Part shown: positions 1 to 8,662 of the stretch, in pieces
Position numbering within the stretch: the first letter of the stretch is position 1
Layout of the letters: every line of letters starts with the position of its first letter
DNA from: Methanosarcinaceae archaeon UBA470
Lineage (GTDB): Archaea; Halobacteriota; Methanosarcinia; Methanosarcinales; Methanosarcinaceae
Direction: 5' to 3'
Assembly (NCBI GenBank): GCA_002508425.1
Contig: DAKU01000057.1
Span: 9,706 to 26,470 of the forward strand
DNA length: 16,765 nt
Notes under the pieces: model-generated
Database searches by the model: none
Told to the model about the DNA's origin: nothing
The model's input: only the letters and a program-made list of their open reading frames with translations
Translations under genes and position numbers: made by a program

Positions 1-132
1 CTAGTCTCATACACTGCTTTGAAAGTAAGCATAAAAATGAGATCGATCTATGGACTTAAAGCCCTATTCATACTGCCTTTGCAACATGTGATGTATGGAT
101 TTGGAGTAATTTCACAATTAATTCAGCGGTAA
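1..132 (+). CDS. C-terminal end of a probable family-2 glycosyltransferase (partial, cut by left edge)
   Basis: Frame 1 is open from the first base to a TAA at 130-132 and encodes 43 residues. The tail contains the stretch LFILPLQHVMYGFGVISQLI, a hydrophobic segment with an internal His and Gly pair. Such an ending is common at the C-terminus of archaeal and bacterial GT2 enzymes that carry membrane helices after the catalytic domain; that family link is from memory and rests on very little sequence. The stop is only two bases before the ATG of the next gene, so the two are almost certainly co-transcribed. The catalytic domain lies outside the window, so donor and acceptor cannot be guessed. 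Confidence 0.6.
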   Translation, partial: LVSYTALKVSIKMRSIYGLKALFILPLQHVMYGFGVISQLIQR

Positions 133-134
133 AA

Positions 135-1265
135 ATGACAAAAAAAAATATTGGGATACTAACCTTTCCCACCAGTAATTCAGGGAATATACCGTTATCA
201 AATCTTGTAGACATAGTTTGCTTCATTTCAAAAAATACTTCCCTTATAACTGGAAATGACGGATACACATTTTTCAAAAAAGATTCCCGACTCAACGCAT
301 ATGAAATCAATTGTATGCATAGGAAAAATGCACAAAACGTATTGAAATGGATCTTAAAATACATAACTACTCAAATAAAAATGTCATATAGAATATCTCG
401 GCTGTCACAAAAGGCAGACATATGGATTTTTTTTATTGGTGGTGATTATTTACTGCTTCCAATGTTGACTGCTAAGCTTTTACATAAAAAAGTGATATTG
501 GTCTTTGCAGGTTCTATTACAGAATCCCTTAAATCCGAAAAGAGTAAGTTGTACGATATTATCAGTCCCATTTCCAAAATTAATTGTGCATTATCGGACC
601 GTATAGTACTTTACTCACCCATCTTGATTGAACAATGGAATTTAAAAGCACATAGCAATAAAATATCAATTGCGCCCAAACACTTTTTAGATTTTAATAC
701 GTTTAAATTGACCAAAAATTTAGCTATAAGAGACAACTTAATAGGATATGTTGGACGCTTTAGCAATGAAAAAGGCATAATTAATTTTGTGGAATCAATC
801 TCCCATATACTGAAAAGAAGACCAGATGTACATTTTCTTCTAATTGGCGATGGAGTACTAAAAAATGAAATTGAACTATATGTGCAAAAAAATAACTTAT
901 CTGAAAAGGTAGAAACAAAAAAATGGGTACAACATGATGAGCTTCCATTTTATTTAAATGAACTAAAGCTAGTCGTCATCCCTTCTTATACAGAAGGACT
1001 ACCAAACCTCATGCTTGAAGCTATGGCTTGTGGAACTCCCATAGTTGCCACATCTGTTGGATCTATACCCGATTTTATAAAAGACGCAGAAAGCGGATTT
1101 ATAATGGAAAACAATTCCCCCGATTGCATTGCGAAAAATGTAATTAATGCACTCGAACAAGCAGATCTAGAGAAGGTTAGTGAGAAGGCAAGAATAGTTA
1201 TAGAACAGAATTTTACTTTCGAAAAAGCCGTTGAGAGATACGAGAATATAATAAACAATATCTAA
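135..1265 (+). CDS. GT4-family glycosyltransferase (GT-B fold)
   Basis: A 376-residue protein of normal GT4 length. It would transfer a sugar from a nucleotide donor to a lipid-linked or nascent glycan at the cytoplasmic membrane face. The C-terminal donor-binding half is clear: GYVGRFSNEKG begins near residue 204, a LLIGDG strand follows, and the EGLPNLMLE stretch gives the E-x7-E motif (E287 and E295), followed by AMACGTPIVAT. The N-terminal acceptor domain (IGILTFPTSNSG onward) is divergent and has a hydrophobic stretch around residues 95-125 that may hold it to the membrane. It starts two bases after the preceding stop with a modest GCGGT element upstream, and is followed after 12 bases by the membrane protein gene. 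Sugar specificity cannot be read. The gene is very AT-rich. Confidence 0.88.
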   Translation: MTKKNIGILTFPTSNSGNIPLSNLVDIVCFISKNTSLITGNDGYTFFKKDSRLNAYEINCMHRKNAQNVLKWILKYITTQIKMSYRISRLSQKADIWIFFIGGDYLLLPMLTAKLLHKKVILVFAGSITESLKSEKSKLYDIISPISKINCALSDRIVLYSPILIEQWNLKAHSNKISIAPKHFLDFNTFKLTKNLAIRDNLIGYVGRFSNEKGIINFVESISHILKRRPDVHFLLIGDGVLKNEIELYVQKNNLSEKVETKKWVQHDELPFYLNELKLVVIPSYTEGLPNLMLEAMACGTPIVATSVGSIPDFIKDAESGFIMENNSPDCIAKNVINALEQADLEKVSEKARIVIEQNFTFEKAVERYENIINNI

Positions 1266-1277
1266 TGGAAGGTTTGA

Positions 1278-3428
1278 ATGCCTTTTAAAATCGGTGGAAA
1301 GAACTTACTCTTAGGTATAATTTCAATTCTTTTCATAACAGATATATCAATTATATTAGATATTCCACTATTCAGACAGATATTTGGAATACTGCTCATT
1401 ACAATTCTTCCAGGAGCCCTATTATACAAATTGCTGAACCTGCCTCCAATGAATTTTTTAGAAAAATTTGTTCTTATTGTGGGTCTTAGTATTGCAGTGT
1501 TAATGGGTATTGGATTTGTAACTAATTTGTTATATCCATTCATGGGAATCCCAACTCCTTTATTAACGTCTATTTTACTATTGAATGTAAATGTTATTAT
1601 TATTGATCTTTCTTTTATATCGTACAGATTTGGAAATTTTATGTACTATTTCAATATTAGTAACTTTCATCCGGATAAGAAATCGATTAAAACTGGTCTT
1701 TTTTTGTTACTAATTTTAACTATGAGTGTGCTCGGAGCTTTGATCACTCGTTTCTATAAGAATATAATATTATCGTTGACTTGTATCACGTTAATAACAA
1801 TTTTTATAATATTAGTTGATTATGATAATATTATCCCTGAAAAATGCTATGCTAGTTCAATATTTGTTATCGCCTTTTCTCTTCTTCTTGCCAGAGCACT
1901 TGTATCTCCATATCTTTTTGGTTCAGATATACAATATGAGTACTACTTCGCTCAGCATGTACAAAATAATTCATACTGGAATCTTTTTAATGTTGGAAAT
2001 TTGAATTCTATGCTTAGTGTAAACATACTTCCAATTGCTTTTTCGAACTTAGTGGATATCAGTTTCATTTGGATGTACAAAATATTTTTTTCATTCCTTT
2101 ATGCACTTGTGCCTGTTGGCTTATACTACGTGTATAATGCACAAATCGGACCTAAAAAGTCATTTTATTCATGCATCTTTTTTATTTCTTTTTTTTCATT
2201 CTTTACAGTAATGCTTTGGCTTCCAAGACAAGAGATTGCAGAATTATATCTTGCCTTATTAATGATCGTAATATTAAATAAAAAATTTTCTGATTTTCAA
2301 CAATTAGCATTACTGATAATATTTACCTGGTCTCTAATCGTTTCACATTATGGGACAACATATATATATTTACTATATTTGACATTTGTGTGGATTGGAA
2401 CACTTATTTTCAGAGTCAAGAATGCAGCAATCAAATTTATTTTAGTAATAATTAGTTATTTGATGGCATTCTCTTGGTTCATATGTATTTCTAGTGCAAG
2501 TATATTTTACTCTGCGGTCGATATAGCTACAAAAATGTCTTATACTATTTTTAACGATCTCATGTCCTCAAATTCAATTGATGCCGATATTTCCAGAGGA
2601 GTAGGGGTTGGGATTATGGATTTACCAGTTTGGCATACACTTGGGAATTTGTGGATCAGTGGCTGCCAAGCAATTATTGTTATTGGTTTTCTATATACAT
2701 TAATAAAGCATAAAGAAATGAAATATAATAAAGAGTTTTTTTTATTCTCTATCGTAAGTATGGTTCTATTAATTGCCTGTATAGTAGTTCCTCATTTTGC
2801 CAGCAGCCTTAATATGAATAGAATATATCCAATTATTTTGATTTGGCTTGCACCTTTATTTTTACAAGGAATCGAAACAATTCTCCTAATGATATCGTAT
2901 TTATATAAAAATCCTTTACTAAACTTAGATTCTACAAAATATTTCTTTACGTTATTAATATTAATACCATATTTACTATTCAATAGTGGCTTTATTTATG
3001 AAATTACTGACAACCCAACCAATATAAATGTTGATATTTTCTCAGAAAATGAAATTGATCCGGCACGCTATTCAAATTGGACTCGTTTTGTAGTATCTCC
3101 CATATATGAACAAAATGTAGTCGGCTGTGAATGGATATCGAGAAATAGAATTGAAGAAAAGAAAATATATACTGATACTTCCAGGCAATCTGAGATTTCA
3201 GGATATGCGCGTATTGCTCCAGGCGATGTTCACGTTCTTAACATCAATGAACCCCCAAATGAGGAGTATATTTATTTTGGACTGCAGAATGTAAAAGGAA
3301 ATGTATTTCTGGCTGAAGACCCAAAGCAAGCTCATAGCACACTATATTATGATATGCCAATAGTCTATGACTCTATTGGCACGAAAAATAAAATATATAC
3401 AAATGATGGCGCTGAGTTTTACTCATGA
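1278..3428 (+). CDS. Large polytopic membrane protein, DUF2206/DUF1616-like, possible GT-C-type enzyme
   Basis: A 716-residue protein with well over ten hydrophobic segments up to about residue 574, then a soluble C-terminal domain of about 140 residues rich in Tyr, Asn, Glu and Asp that probably lies outside the cell. The N-terminal part (IFGILLITILPGALLYKLL, then a gene-wide run of helices) resembles DUF1616/DUF2206 proteins common in methanogens; this is recalled, not searched. A polar loop with acidic residues (SDIQYEYY, D217 and E221) lies between helices, where GT-C glycosyltransferases keep catalytic acids. A GT-C or polymerase/ligase role on lipid-linked glycan is therefore reasonable but inferred. 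A GGAAGGT ribosome site (1267-1273) precedes the ATG. The gene is extremely AT-rich. Its last 10 bases overlap the end of the opposing glycosyltransferase gene. Confidence 0.82.
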   Translation: MPFKIGGKNLLLGIISILFITDISIILDIPLFRQIFGILLITILPGALLYKLLNLPPMNFLEKFVLIVGLSIAVLMGIGFVTNLLYPFMGIPTPLLTSILLLNVNVIIIDLSFISYRFGNFMYYFNISNFHPDKKSIKTGLFLLLILTMSVLGALITRFYKNIILSLTCITLITIFIILVDYDNIIPEKCYASSIFVIAFSLLLARALVSPYLFGSDIQYEYYFAQHVQNNSYWNLFNVGNLNSMLSVNILPIAFSNLVDISFIWMYKIFFSFLYALVPVGLYYVYNAQIGPKKSFYSCIFFISFFSFFTVMLWLPRQEIAELYLALLMIVILNKKFSDFQQLALLIIFTWSLIVSHYGTTYIYLLYLTFVWIGTLIFRVKNAAIKFILVIISYLMAFSWFICISSASIFYSAVDIATKMSYTIFNDLMSSNSIDADISRGVGVGIMDLPVWHTLGNLWISGCQAIIVIGFLYTLIKHKEMKYNKEFFLFSIVSMVLLIACIVVPHFASSLNMNRIYPIILIWLAPLFLQGIETILLMISYLYKNPLLNLDSTKYFFTLLILIPYLLFNSGFIYEITDNPTNINVDIFSENEIDPARYSNWTRFVVSPIYEQNVVGCEWISRNRIEEKKIYTDTSRQSEISGYARIAPGDVHVLNINEPPNEEYIYFGLQNVKGNVFLAEDPKQAHSTLYYDMPIVYDSIGTKNKIYTNDGAEFYS

Positions 3429-4540
3429 TGAAAACATACTTTATTGTATTCATCTACTAATCTTTCAATAACATAATCCCATGAGTATTTTTCAGCTTCA
3501 AAGAGGTTATTTTGGGATATCCTTTCTTTTAAATTCATATCATTTAAAATTAATAAAGACTTTTCTGCAATAGCAGCCGGGTCTCTAGGATTTACTAAAA
3601 AGCCATTAATTCCATCCTTTATTAGATAAGGTAGTCCTCCCACATTTGTTGAAACAATAGGAAGGCCAGAAGCCATAGCTTCTATATTTACAATTCCAAA
3701 GCTTTCCGATAAACTTGGCAATACAAAGAGATCTGCATTCTTCATGTATTTAGGAATCTCATCATTGGGAACTTTTCCCACAAAGGATACACATGCGTTT
3801 AAATGCAAATCAGATGTCAATTTTTGCAAATATTCTTTCTCTTCACCATCGCCTATAATCATTAATTTGGTCTGAGGATTAGTTAATCGTATTATAGACA
3901 TCGCTTCTAGAAGGTACCTTACACCTTTAATTGGTCTTAAGGTTCCTACAAAAACAATTGTATGATCCCTATTAGCTGAACTACCCTTATTTAGTATATC
4001 CAATGAACTGGTAAGTTCATTCCTGAATTTATCTAAATCAATTCCATTTGGGATTACAACAATGTCTCTTTTACATTTTTGATTAATCTCTATTTTCATG
4101 CCATCTGTTAAAGCAATTACAGTAGAAGCTTCTTTCAAAAGGGGCTTGGAAAATAGTTTTAAAAAGACAGTGGGAGCATACAGATCAGAACCCTGAACCC
4201 ATACAATATAATTTTTATTTGTGATGAGCCGCATAAAGAATGCAGGAACACTAAGTGGTATACTTTGTACATGGATTATGTCTGGATTAATCGATCTGAT
4301 TTTCAAAAAGAATCTAAACCACAGAGAAAGCGTCCTTGAAAACAAGAGCTTTGCATAAGGAACCCGATGAATAAAGAAGCCTTCGTCCAATTCATATTCA
4401 GGCAAACCCTCATCTAACATTGTGAGTACATGAACTTCATGTCCTTCTTTAACTAGCTTCTTTGCAATATTATAGGTTGCGATTTCTGTTCCAGCAAGCC
4501 ATTTCGGTGGGAATTTTAAGACAACAATTGCTATTTTCAT
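3419..4540 (-). CDS. GT4-family glycosyltransferase (GT-B fold)
   Basis: A canonical GT4 enzyme of 373 residues from the chosen start. The N-terminus MKIAIVVLKFPPKWLAGTE holds the Gly-rich acceptor-domain loop. The donor-binding domain shows FVGTLRPIKGVRYLLEAM, LMIIGDGEEKEYL and PSLSESFGIVNIEAMASG, with the E-x7-E pair at E279 and E287. An in-frame ATG at 4585 would add 15 residues (MVSKRHNHLFYRFVK) that look unlike the family. It has a weak purine-rich stretch upstream, whereas the 4540 ATG has no clear ribosome site, so the start is uncertain. It is the last gene of the six-gene minus-strand operon, following the FemAB-like gene. Its stop lies inside the 3' end of the opposing membrane protein gene. 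It probably adds a sugar to the lipid-linked chain; specificity is unknown. Confidence 0.9.
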   Translation of the reverse strand: MKIAIVVLKFPPKWLAGTEIATYNIAKKLVKEGHEVHVLTMLDEGLPEYELDEGFFIHRVPYAKLLFSRTLSLWFRFFLKIRSINPDIIHVQSIPLSVPAFFMRLITNKNYIVWVQGSDLYAPTVFLKLFSKPLLKEASTVIALTDGMKIEINQKCKRDIVVIPNGIDLDKFRNELTSSLDILNKGSSANRDHTIVFVGTLRPIKGVRYLLEAMSIIRLTNPQTKLMIIGDGEEKEYLQKLTSDLHLNACVSFVGKVPNDEIPKYMKNADLFVLPSLSESFGIVNIEAMASGLPIVSTNVGGLPYLIKDGINGFLVNPRDPAAIAEKSLLILNDMNLKERISQNNLFEAEKYSWDYVIERLVDEYNKVCFHHE

Positions 4541-4609
4541 TTTAACAAATCTATAAAAAAGATGATTGTGCCTTTTTGAAACCATGAAAGGCTCTTCTTT
4601 ACTGGCATT

Positions 4610-5374
4610 CTAGGCATGTTGTTTGCCATATTTCATTTGTTGTATAATCTTATGTGTATTTTTTGCAATTTTGTACGCTATCGAATAGTCTTTTTGATAA
4701 ATGTAATGTGTTACCACTTTGCCTCCAAATCCTTGTTTAAAATAATTGATACGCTCCTTTTCTTCATCTTTTTCAGTTCCTGTATAGTAGCCACCCATAT
4801 CATATTCAGTTAATCCTTTATTTTTAGCGTACTTTATCTCTTCCCATGTCATCAACTTATTTGCATCTGCAATCAACCTCATTTTGTCTTTGTCAGCCTC
4901 AAATCTCAGCGATGCACCAATCAATCCCCTTATATTTTTTTCATCTTCTAAATCTAAATAACCAGCCACTACCTCCCCCTCTATCTCTGCAGTAAATAAT
5001 GTTCCATATTTCTCCATATAGTTGACATCTACACCGCCATCATAAGAGGATAACTTCTTTTGTTTTCTAAAACGTTGGTTGATGTCATAAAAAATACCAT
5101 AATTATTGCTATTTTTAACGACAATTCCGTTTTTTTCGGCTCTCCGTATTGCTTTTCTATAAGAAGCAGACATTTCCATGAATATCTGGTCAAGTTCCTG
5201 TGTAAGGTCAATCACTAAAGTCGTAAATTCTTCTTTATGAAAACCAGGTACATTTACATTATTTTTGCATTCTCGGAAGATTACCCCATCATAACCTTTT
5301 ACATCAAAGGGGGAATCACTGAACCAAATTTCTTTTATTTTGAAAAAATATGCCTTCCTTTCAGTTTCCAACAT
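4610..5374 (-). CDS. FemAB/GNAT-like acyltransferase (peptidoglycan-bridge-enzyme superfamily)
   Basis: About 254 residues, somewhat short for the FemAB-like group. The N-terminal part has a typical MSASYRKAIRRAEKNGI segment (a helix meeting the acyl donor). The C-terminal part has WEEIKYAKNKGLTEYDMGG followed by INYFKQGFGGKVVTHY, the hallmark ending of FemAB/GNAT-like transferases. Bacterial relatives transfer amino acids from aminoacyl-tRNA, or acyl groups, to amino groups on cell-wall precursors. An archaeon has no murein, so the target here is probably an amino sugar of the surface glycan (inference). Several starts exist (5392, 5377, 5374). A GAGG element at 5381-5384 is best spaced for 5374, just after or within the flippase 3' end, so translation is probably coupled. 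An alternative is a simple GNAT N-acetyltransferase for a glycan amine. Confidence 0.72.
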   Translation of the reverse strand: MLETERKAYFFKIKEIWFSDSPFDVKGYDGVIFRECKNNVNVPGFHKEEFTTLVIDLTQELDQIFMEMSASYRKAIRRAEKNGIVVKNSNNYGIFYDINQRFRKQKKLSSYDGGVDVNYMEKYGTLFTAEIEGEVVAGYLDLEDEKNIRGLIGASLRFEADKDKMRLIADANKLMTWEEIKYAKNKGLTEYDMGGYYTGTEKDEEKERINYFKQGFGGKVVTHYIYQKDYSIAYKIAKNTHKIIQQMKYGKQHA

Positions 5375-6683
5375 CATATCCCTCAGAATCATAGATATAT
5401 CTTTTTTTAGACAACATGATTGAAATCGATACCAGGAAAGAAACAGTGGTTGCTATAACAGCACCTTCAATCCCCATCAAAGGAATTAAAAACATATTTA
5501 GGAAAGTGTTAGTTAAAGCCATGACCACTGCCGCAAATGAGACAATTTTGATTCCCTTTATTCCAATGGAGCTCATAAGCTGGCCATATAAATTATCAAT
5601 TGCAATACATAATCCAGCAATCCCAAACAAGAGAGCCATTTTCATATTAAATTCATATTCATTTCCATAGAGTAACAGGACAATAAAACCACTTATCATA
5701 GCAAGAGGTAATCCCAATATTATAAAGTAAGGAATTACTTTATTTATCTTTGAAAATAGCATCTTTTTGTTATTGGACATCGAAGCATAAGGGAAAAAAA
5801 CAGTACCAAACGTGATGATTAAGACTTGAATAATTGAAATGAATGCATAGTTATAAGCTCTGTAAATTCCTACATCGGCTATATCCATGTATTTATTGAT
5901 CAATATTTTATCAATATTTGTGTAGAGTACAAAAGATAATCCACCCATTACTGCATAGAAACTATACTTTGTCAGTTGACTTATCCATTTTTTCTCCAAC
6001 TTAAAAATGAAATATTTTCTGAGTGAATATAGTAAAATCAGACCTGTGGCACCATAAGCAATATACATTGCAAATATCATCGATTTAGAAGAAACAAAAT
6101 CAATAGCCATAAAATACAAAAACGAGATTAGCAGCAAAATAGAAAATACAGGCTTAATCAAAGAGAACTTTTTCAGATCATGCAGACTTTTTAATGTTTC
6201 TGTAGTAATTGTATAGGCTACAAATAATATAGCATAGAGGATCGAGTAATAGTATAAACCCTCTGATAGTGATAATAATCTACTTATCTGCGATGAAAAT
6301 ATGAGATAAATCAATACTGAGACGATCGTGAATGCAGACACTAATAAATAAGTTGTTGAAATTATGCTTTGCTGTCTCTCATGGTTTTTCTTTTCAGCAT
6401 TATATTTTACTAGAGAAGCGTGGAATCCCATCAGCATAGGGATATATAGAAACATGGAAACTGTTTCCACAAGAGCATATTCTCCATAAAGAGATGGTCC
6501 AAGCCACCTTCCTGATAAAATATTGAAGAGGAAGGAAAAGACAGTCGAAATTGCTACTCCTCCTCCTACATAAAAGATATTGTTTAAGAATCCCTTGGCA
6601 TCCAAACTAAGTTTTTCATGAAGGACTTGTTCATAAACGATTGAAAAACTATGCCAAAAGGTCGAACTTAAAGTCTGCTTCAT
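5361..6683 (-). CDS. Wzx-type polysaccharide flippase (MATE/MOP superfamily)
   Basis: A 440-residue polytopic membrane protein, the usual size for Wzx-like transporters that move lipid-linked oligosaccharides across the cytoplasmic membrane. The N-terminal region (FLNNIFYVGGGVAISTVFSF, then SGRWLGPSLYGEYALVETVS) is the characteristic opening of the polysaccharide biosynthesis protein family, with the LGPxxYG turn between helices 1 and 2. About twelve or more hydrophobic segments follow, with short charged loops such as LRKYFIFKLEKKW. A preceding N-terminal stretch of about 30 residues is likely cytoplasmic. The start overlaps the deacetylase-like stop by four bases (ATGA), and the stop overlaps the start of the FemAB-like gene, so the three are translationally linked. 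The presence of a flippase indicates a glycan that is built on a lipid inside and exported. Confidence 0.9.
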   Translation of the reverse strand: MKQTLSSTFWHSFSIVYEQVLHEKLSLDAKGFLNNIFYVGGGVAISTVFSFLFNILSGRWLGPSLYGEYALVETVSMFLYIPMLMGFHASLVKYNAEKKNHERQQSIISTTYLLVSAFTIVSVLIYLIFSSQISRLLSLSEGLYYYSILYAILFVAYTITTETLKSLHDLKKFSLIKPVFSILLLISFLYFMAIDFVSSKSMIFAMYIAYGATGLILLYSLRKYFIFKLEKKWISQLTKYSFYAVMGGLSFVLYTNIDKILINKYMDIADVGIYRAYNYAFISIIQVLIITFGTVFFPYASMSNNKKMLFSKINKVIPYFIILGLPLAMISGFIVLLLYGNEYEFNMKMALLFGIAGLCIAIDNLYGQLMSSIGIKGIKIVSFAAVVMALTNTFLNMFLIPLMGIEGAVIATTVSFLVSISIMLSKKRYIYDSEGYDVGN

Positions 6684-7636
6684 TTTCTGCCACCAAAAAC
6701 CTTTGATCTGACAGTTTTCAACCCAGTTTTCAAAATATTATTATTAACCCGGAATAAATATGGAAGTATAGTTGTTTTGGGAACAAAATCCTTGTACTCA
6801 GTTATCTCGGAAGCAAATTTAAAGTTAATATTATCATGTTTTGAGATAAACTTCAGAAAATCATCCATAGCTGATGTAAAGTATGGATCAACCATACAGG
6901 GAGAATGCAAACAAATATGGAATAAGGGTGCATTTTGATTATAATACTCCAAGAAACATGCTTTAAACCAGGATAAACCATAAACAGGTACACTTTCAGG
7001 ATTCACATTTCCCAACGGGAAGATCTGGGATACGGGAATCTCTAAAAGACGAAGGTCTCCCCTTCTTTGATAATCATCTGCACTCGGATGATATGGCATA
7101 CATATTCGTGGAAGCTTTGACCAATCGTGATGACATGGTTTAGAATGAGCAGGGGCAGAACAGTCACATTTAAAATCTGCTTTTATTAAAGCTTTCACTG
7201 TATCATTGTTAATAGACCATCTTCCAGCAACAAAACTGGTTGGTTCGGTACCAAATGTTTCATAAATATGGTCTTTACCTGTTTTGATCATTTCCAGTTG
7301 CTCATTATAAGAATAATCTTTTAGTACAGTAGAAGTACTTGATTGATTAGTATTTTCTCTTAAAAAAGAATCACCTACATAAAAACTGAAGTTCCCGCGG
7401 TGGAATTCTTCCCAGCCTGAATGAATATGCAATCCTACTTCATGATCAATGTTCTTTGGGAAATATGCAGTTACCTCTGGCATAACTGCGAAAGTGACTT
7501 TTGCACCATATTTATCAGCAATTTTTATAAGATTTGGAACCCCTTTGTACACTCCATCAGTAGCATTTTTATCAGGAATTATGTGCTTATCGTTTACAAA
7601 GCCAAATTCTGTATGTGTGGTAACTAGTATATCCAT
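6680..7636 (-). CDS. Polysaccharide deacetylase-like protein (NodB/CE4-related)
   Basis: 318 residues. The sequence fits a divergent polysaccharide deacetylase barrel. THTEFGF (residues 7-13) sits where CE4 enzymes have the TFDDG motif, HEVGLHIHSGW (65-75) matches the metal-binding His motif, FVAGRW (135-140) matches the Arg motif, and LFHICLHSPC near residue 240 matches the last His motif. Such enzymes remove N-acetyl groups from HexNAc residues or cleave other amides with a divalent metal. The first motif lacks the usual paired Asp, so activity or chemistry may differ. No signal peptide is visible, so it probably works in the cytoplasm on a precursor or nascent chain. It lies 64 bases after the epimerase and overlaps the flippase by four bases. 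No strong ribosome site precedes the ATG. Confidence 0.75.
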   Translation of the reverse strand: MDILVTTHTEFGFVNDKHIIPDKNATDGVYKGVPNLIKIADKYGAKVTFAVMPEVTAYFPKNIDHEVGLHIHSGWEEFHRGNFSFYVGDSFLRENTNQSSTSTVLKDYSYNEQLEMIKTGKDHIYETFGTEPTSFVAGRWSINNDTVKALIKADFKCDCSAPAHSKPCHHDWSKLPRICMPYHPSADDYQRRGDLRLLEIPVSQIFPLGNVNPESVPVYGLSWFKACFLEYYNQNAPLFHICLHSPCMVDPYFTSAMDDFLKFISKHDNINFKFASEITEYKDFVPKTTILPYLFRVNNNILKTGLKTVRSKVFGGRK

Positions 7637-7700
7637 GGTGATGCTCTGATTTTTGTGAACAAATTATTCGTATCTGTCAGACTGTAGAAAAATAGAGGCC

Positions 7701-8639
7701 TTATTTTGGACCTTGAGATTTGAACCACCTGACAACTTCAGCAAGTTCATCTTTGAAATTGCCTACAGGATCGTAACCAAAACCCTTGGCTTTATTGATA
7801 GCTGCCAGAGAGTGTATTATATCCCCAGGTCTTGATTCTACATAAGTCGGCTTTACATCTTTTTCAAGTATGCTGTTGATATGGCTGACTAGTTCATTGA
7901 TAGTTACTCGCCTTCCACATGCGATATTAAATACGCCTGTTTTATCAGATTCACAAGAAAGGATGTTAGCATTTACCACATGTTTGATAAAACTGAAATC
8001 TCTACTCTGTTCCCCGTCTCCAAATATAACAGGGCTTTCATCATTCAGAATTGATGTTATGAATTTAGGAATCACAGCTGCGTATTGAGACGTGGGATCC
8101 TGTCGTGGCCCGAATACATTGAAATACCTCAAGCAAACGATAGGAAGACCGTATAGTTCCTGGAATACTCTGCAGTACATTTCTCCGGTGGCTTTAGTAA
8201 TGGCATAAGGAGACTGAGGGTTTACAGGCATATCTTCTTTTTTAGGAAGTATTGGAGTATCTCCGTAAACTGAAGAAGAGGAAGAGAAGATGACCTTCTT
8301 GATACCGGAATCTTTTGCTGCGATTAGAACTTTCAATGTTCCGGTTACATTTGCTTCGTTTGAAGAAAAAGGATCTTTTACACTTCTTGGAACGCTTGGG
8401 ATAGCAGCAAGATGGAAGACGTAGTCTTTCCCTTTAAATATCCTAACTAGGTCCAAATCCACAATGCTTCCCTTGACCACAGTAAGATTTTTGTGATTCA
8501 GCAGATGTTTAATATTCTCTATTCTGCCGGTTGCTTCATTGTCTATAACTGTTACTTCATTTTCCTCAAGTAACTTTTCAGTAAGATGGGAGCCAATAAA
8601 CCCCATTCCACCAGTAACTATGACTTTTTTGCTTTTCAA
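7701..8639 (-). CDS. UDP-HexNAc 4-epimerase-like extended SDR (WbpP type)
   Basis: 312 residues from a TTG start, a typical extended SDR. The NAD-binding motif is TGGMGFIGSHL (from residue 9) and the catalytic pair is Y145/K149 in PYAITK, with SSSSSVYGD upstream. The segment RYFNVFGPRQDPTSQYAAVI and the stretch FGDGEQSRDF closely resemble WbpP-type UDP-GlcNAc 4-epimerases. The RPGDIIHS region has a Ser where E. coli GalE has Tyr299, a substitution known to favour N-acetylated substrates (alignment by eye). It probably interconverts UDP-GlcNAc and UDP-GalNAc. A strong GGAGGT (8648-8653) is spaced seven bases before the TTG at 8637-8639. A longer reading from a TTG at 8654 would begin within that ribosome site and is rejected. 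It follows the long dehydrogenase by 23 bases. Confidence 0.88.
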   Translation of the reverse strand: MKSKKVIVTGGMGFIGSHLTEKLLEENEVTVIDNEATGRIENIKHLLNHKNLTVVKGSIVDLDLVRIFKGKDYVFHLAAIPSVPRSVKDPFSSNEANVTGTLKVLIAAKDSGIKKVIFSSSSSVYGDTPILPKKEDMPVNPQSPYAITKATGEMYCRVFQELYGLPIVCLRYFNVFGPRQDPTSQYAAVIPKFITSILNDESPVIFGDGEQSRDFSFIKHVVNANILSCESDKTGVFNIACGRRVTINELVSHINSILEKDVKPTYVESRPGDIIHSLAAINKAKGFGYDPVGNFKDELAEVVRWFKSQGPK

Positions 8640-8662
8640 ATTGCATACCTCCAATATAGCCC

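Noticed and set aside
4541..4585. 15-residue N-terminal extension of the GT4 gene from the ATG at 4585
   Set aside because: GT4 proteins normally begin directly with the MKIAIV-type strand. The extension does not look like family sequence, though the upstream purine-rich stretch keeps it possible.
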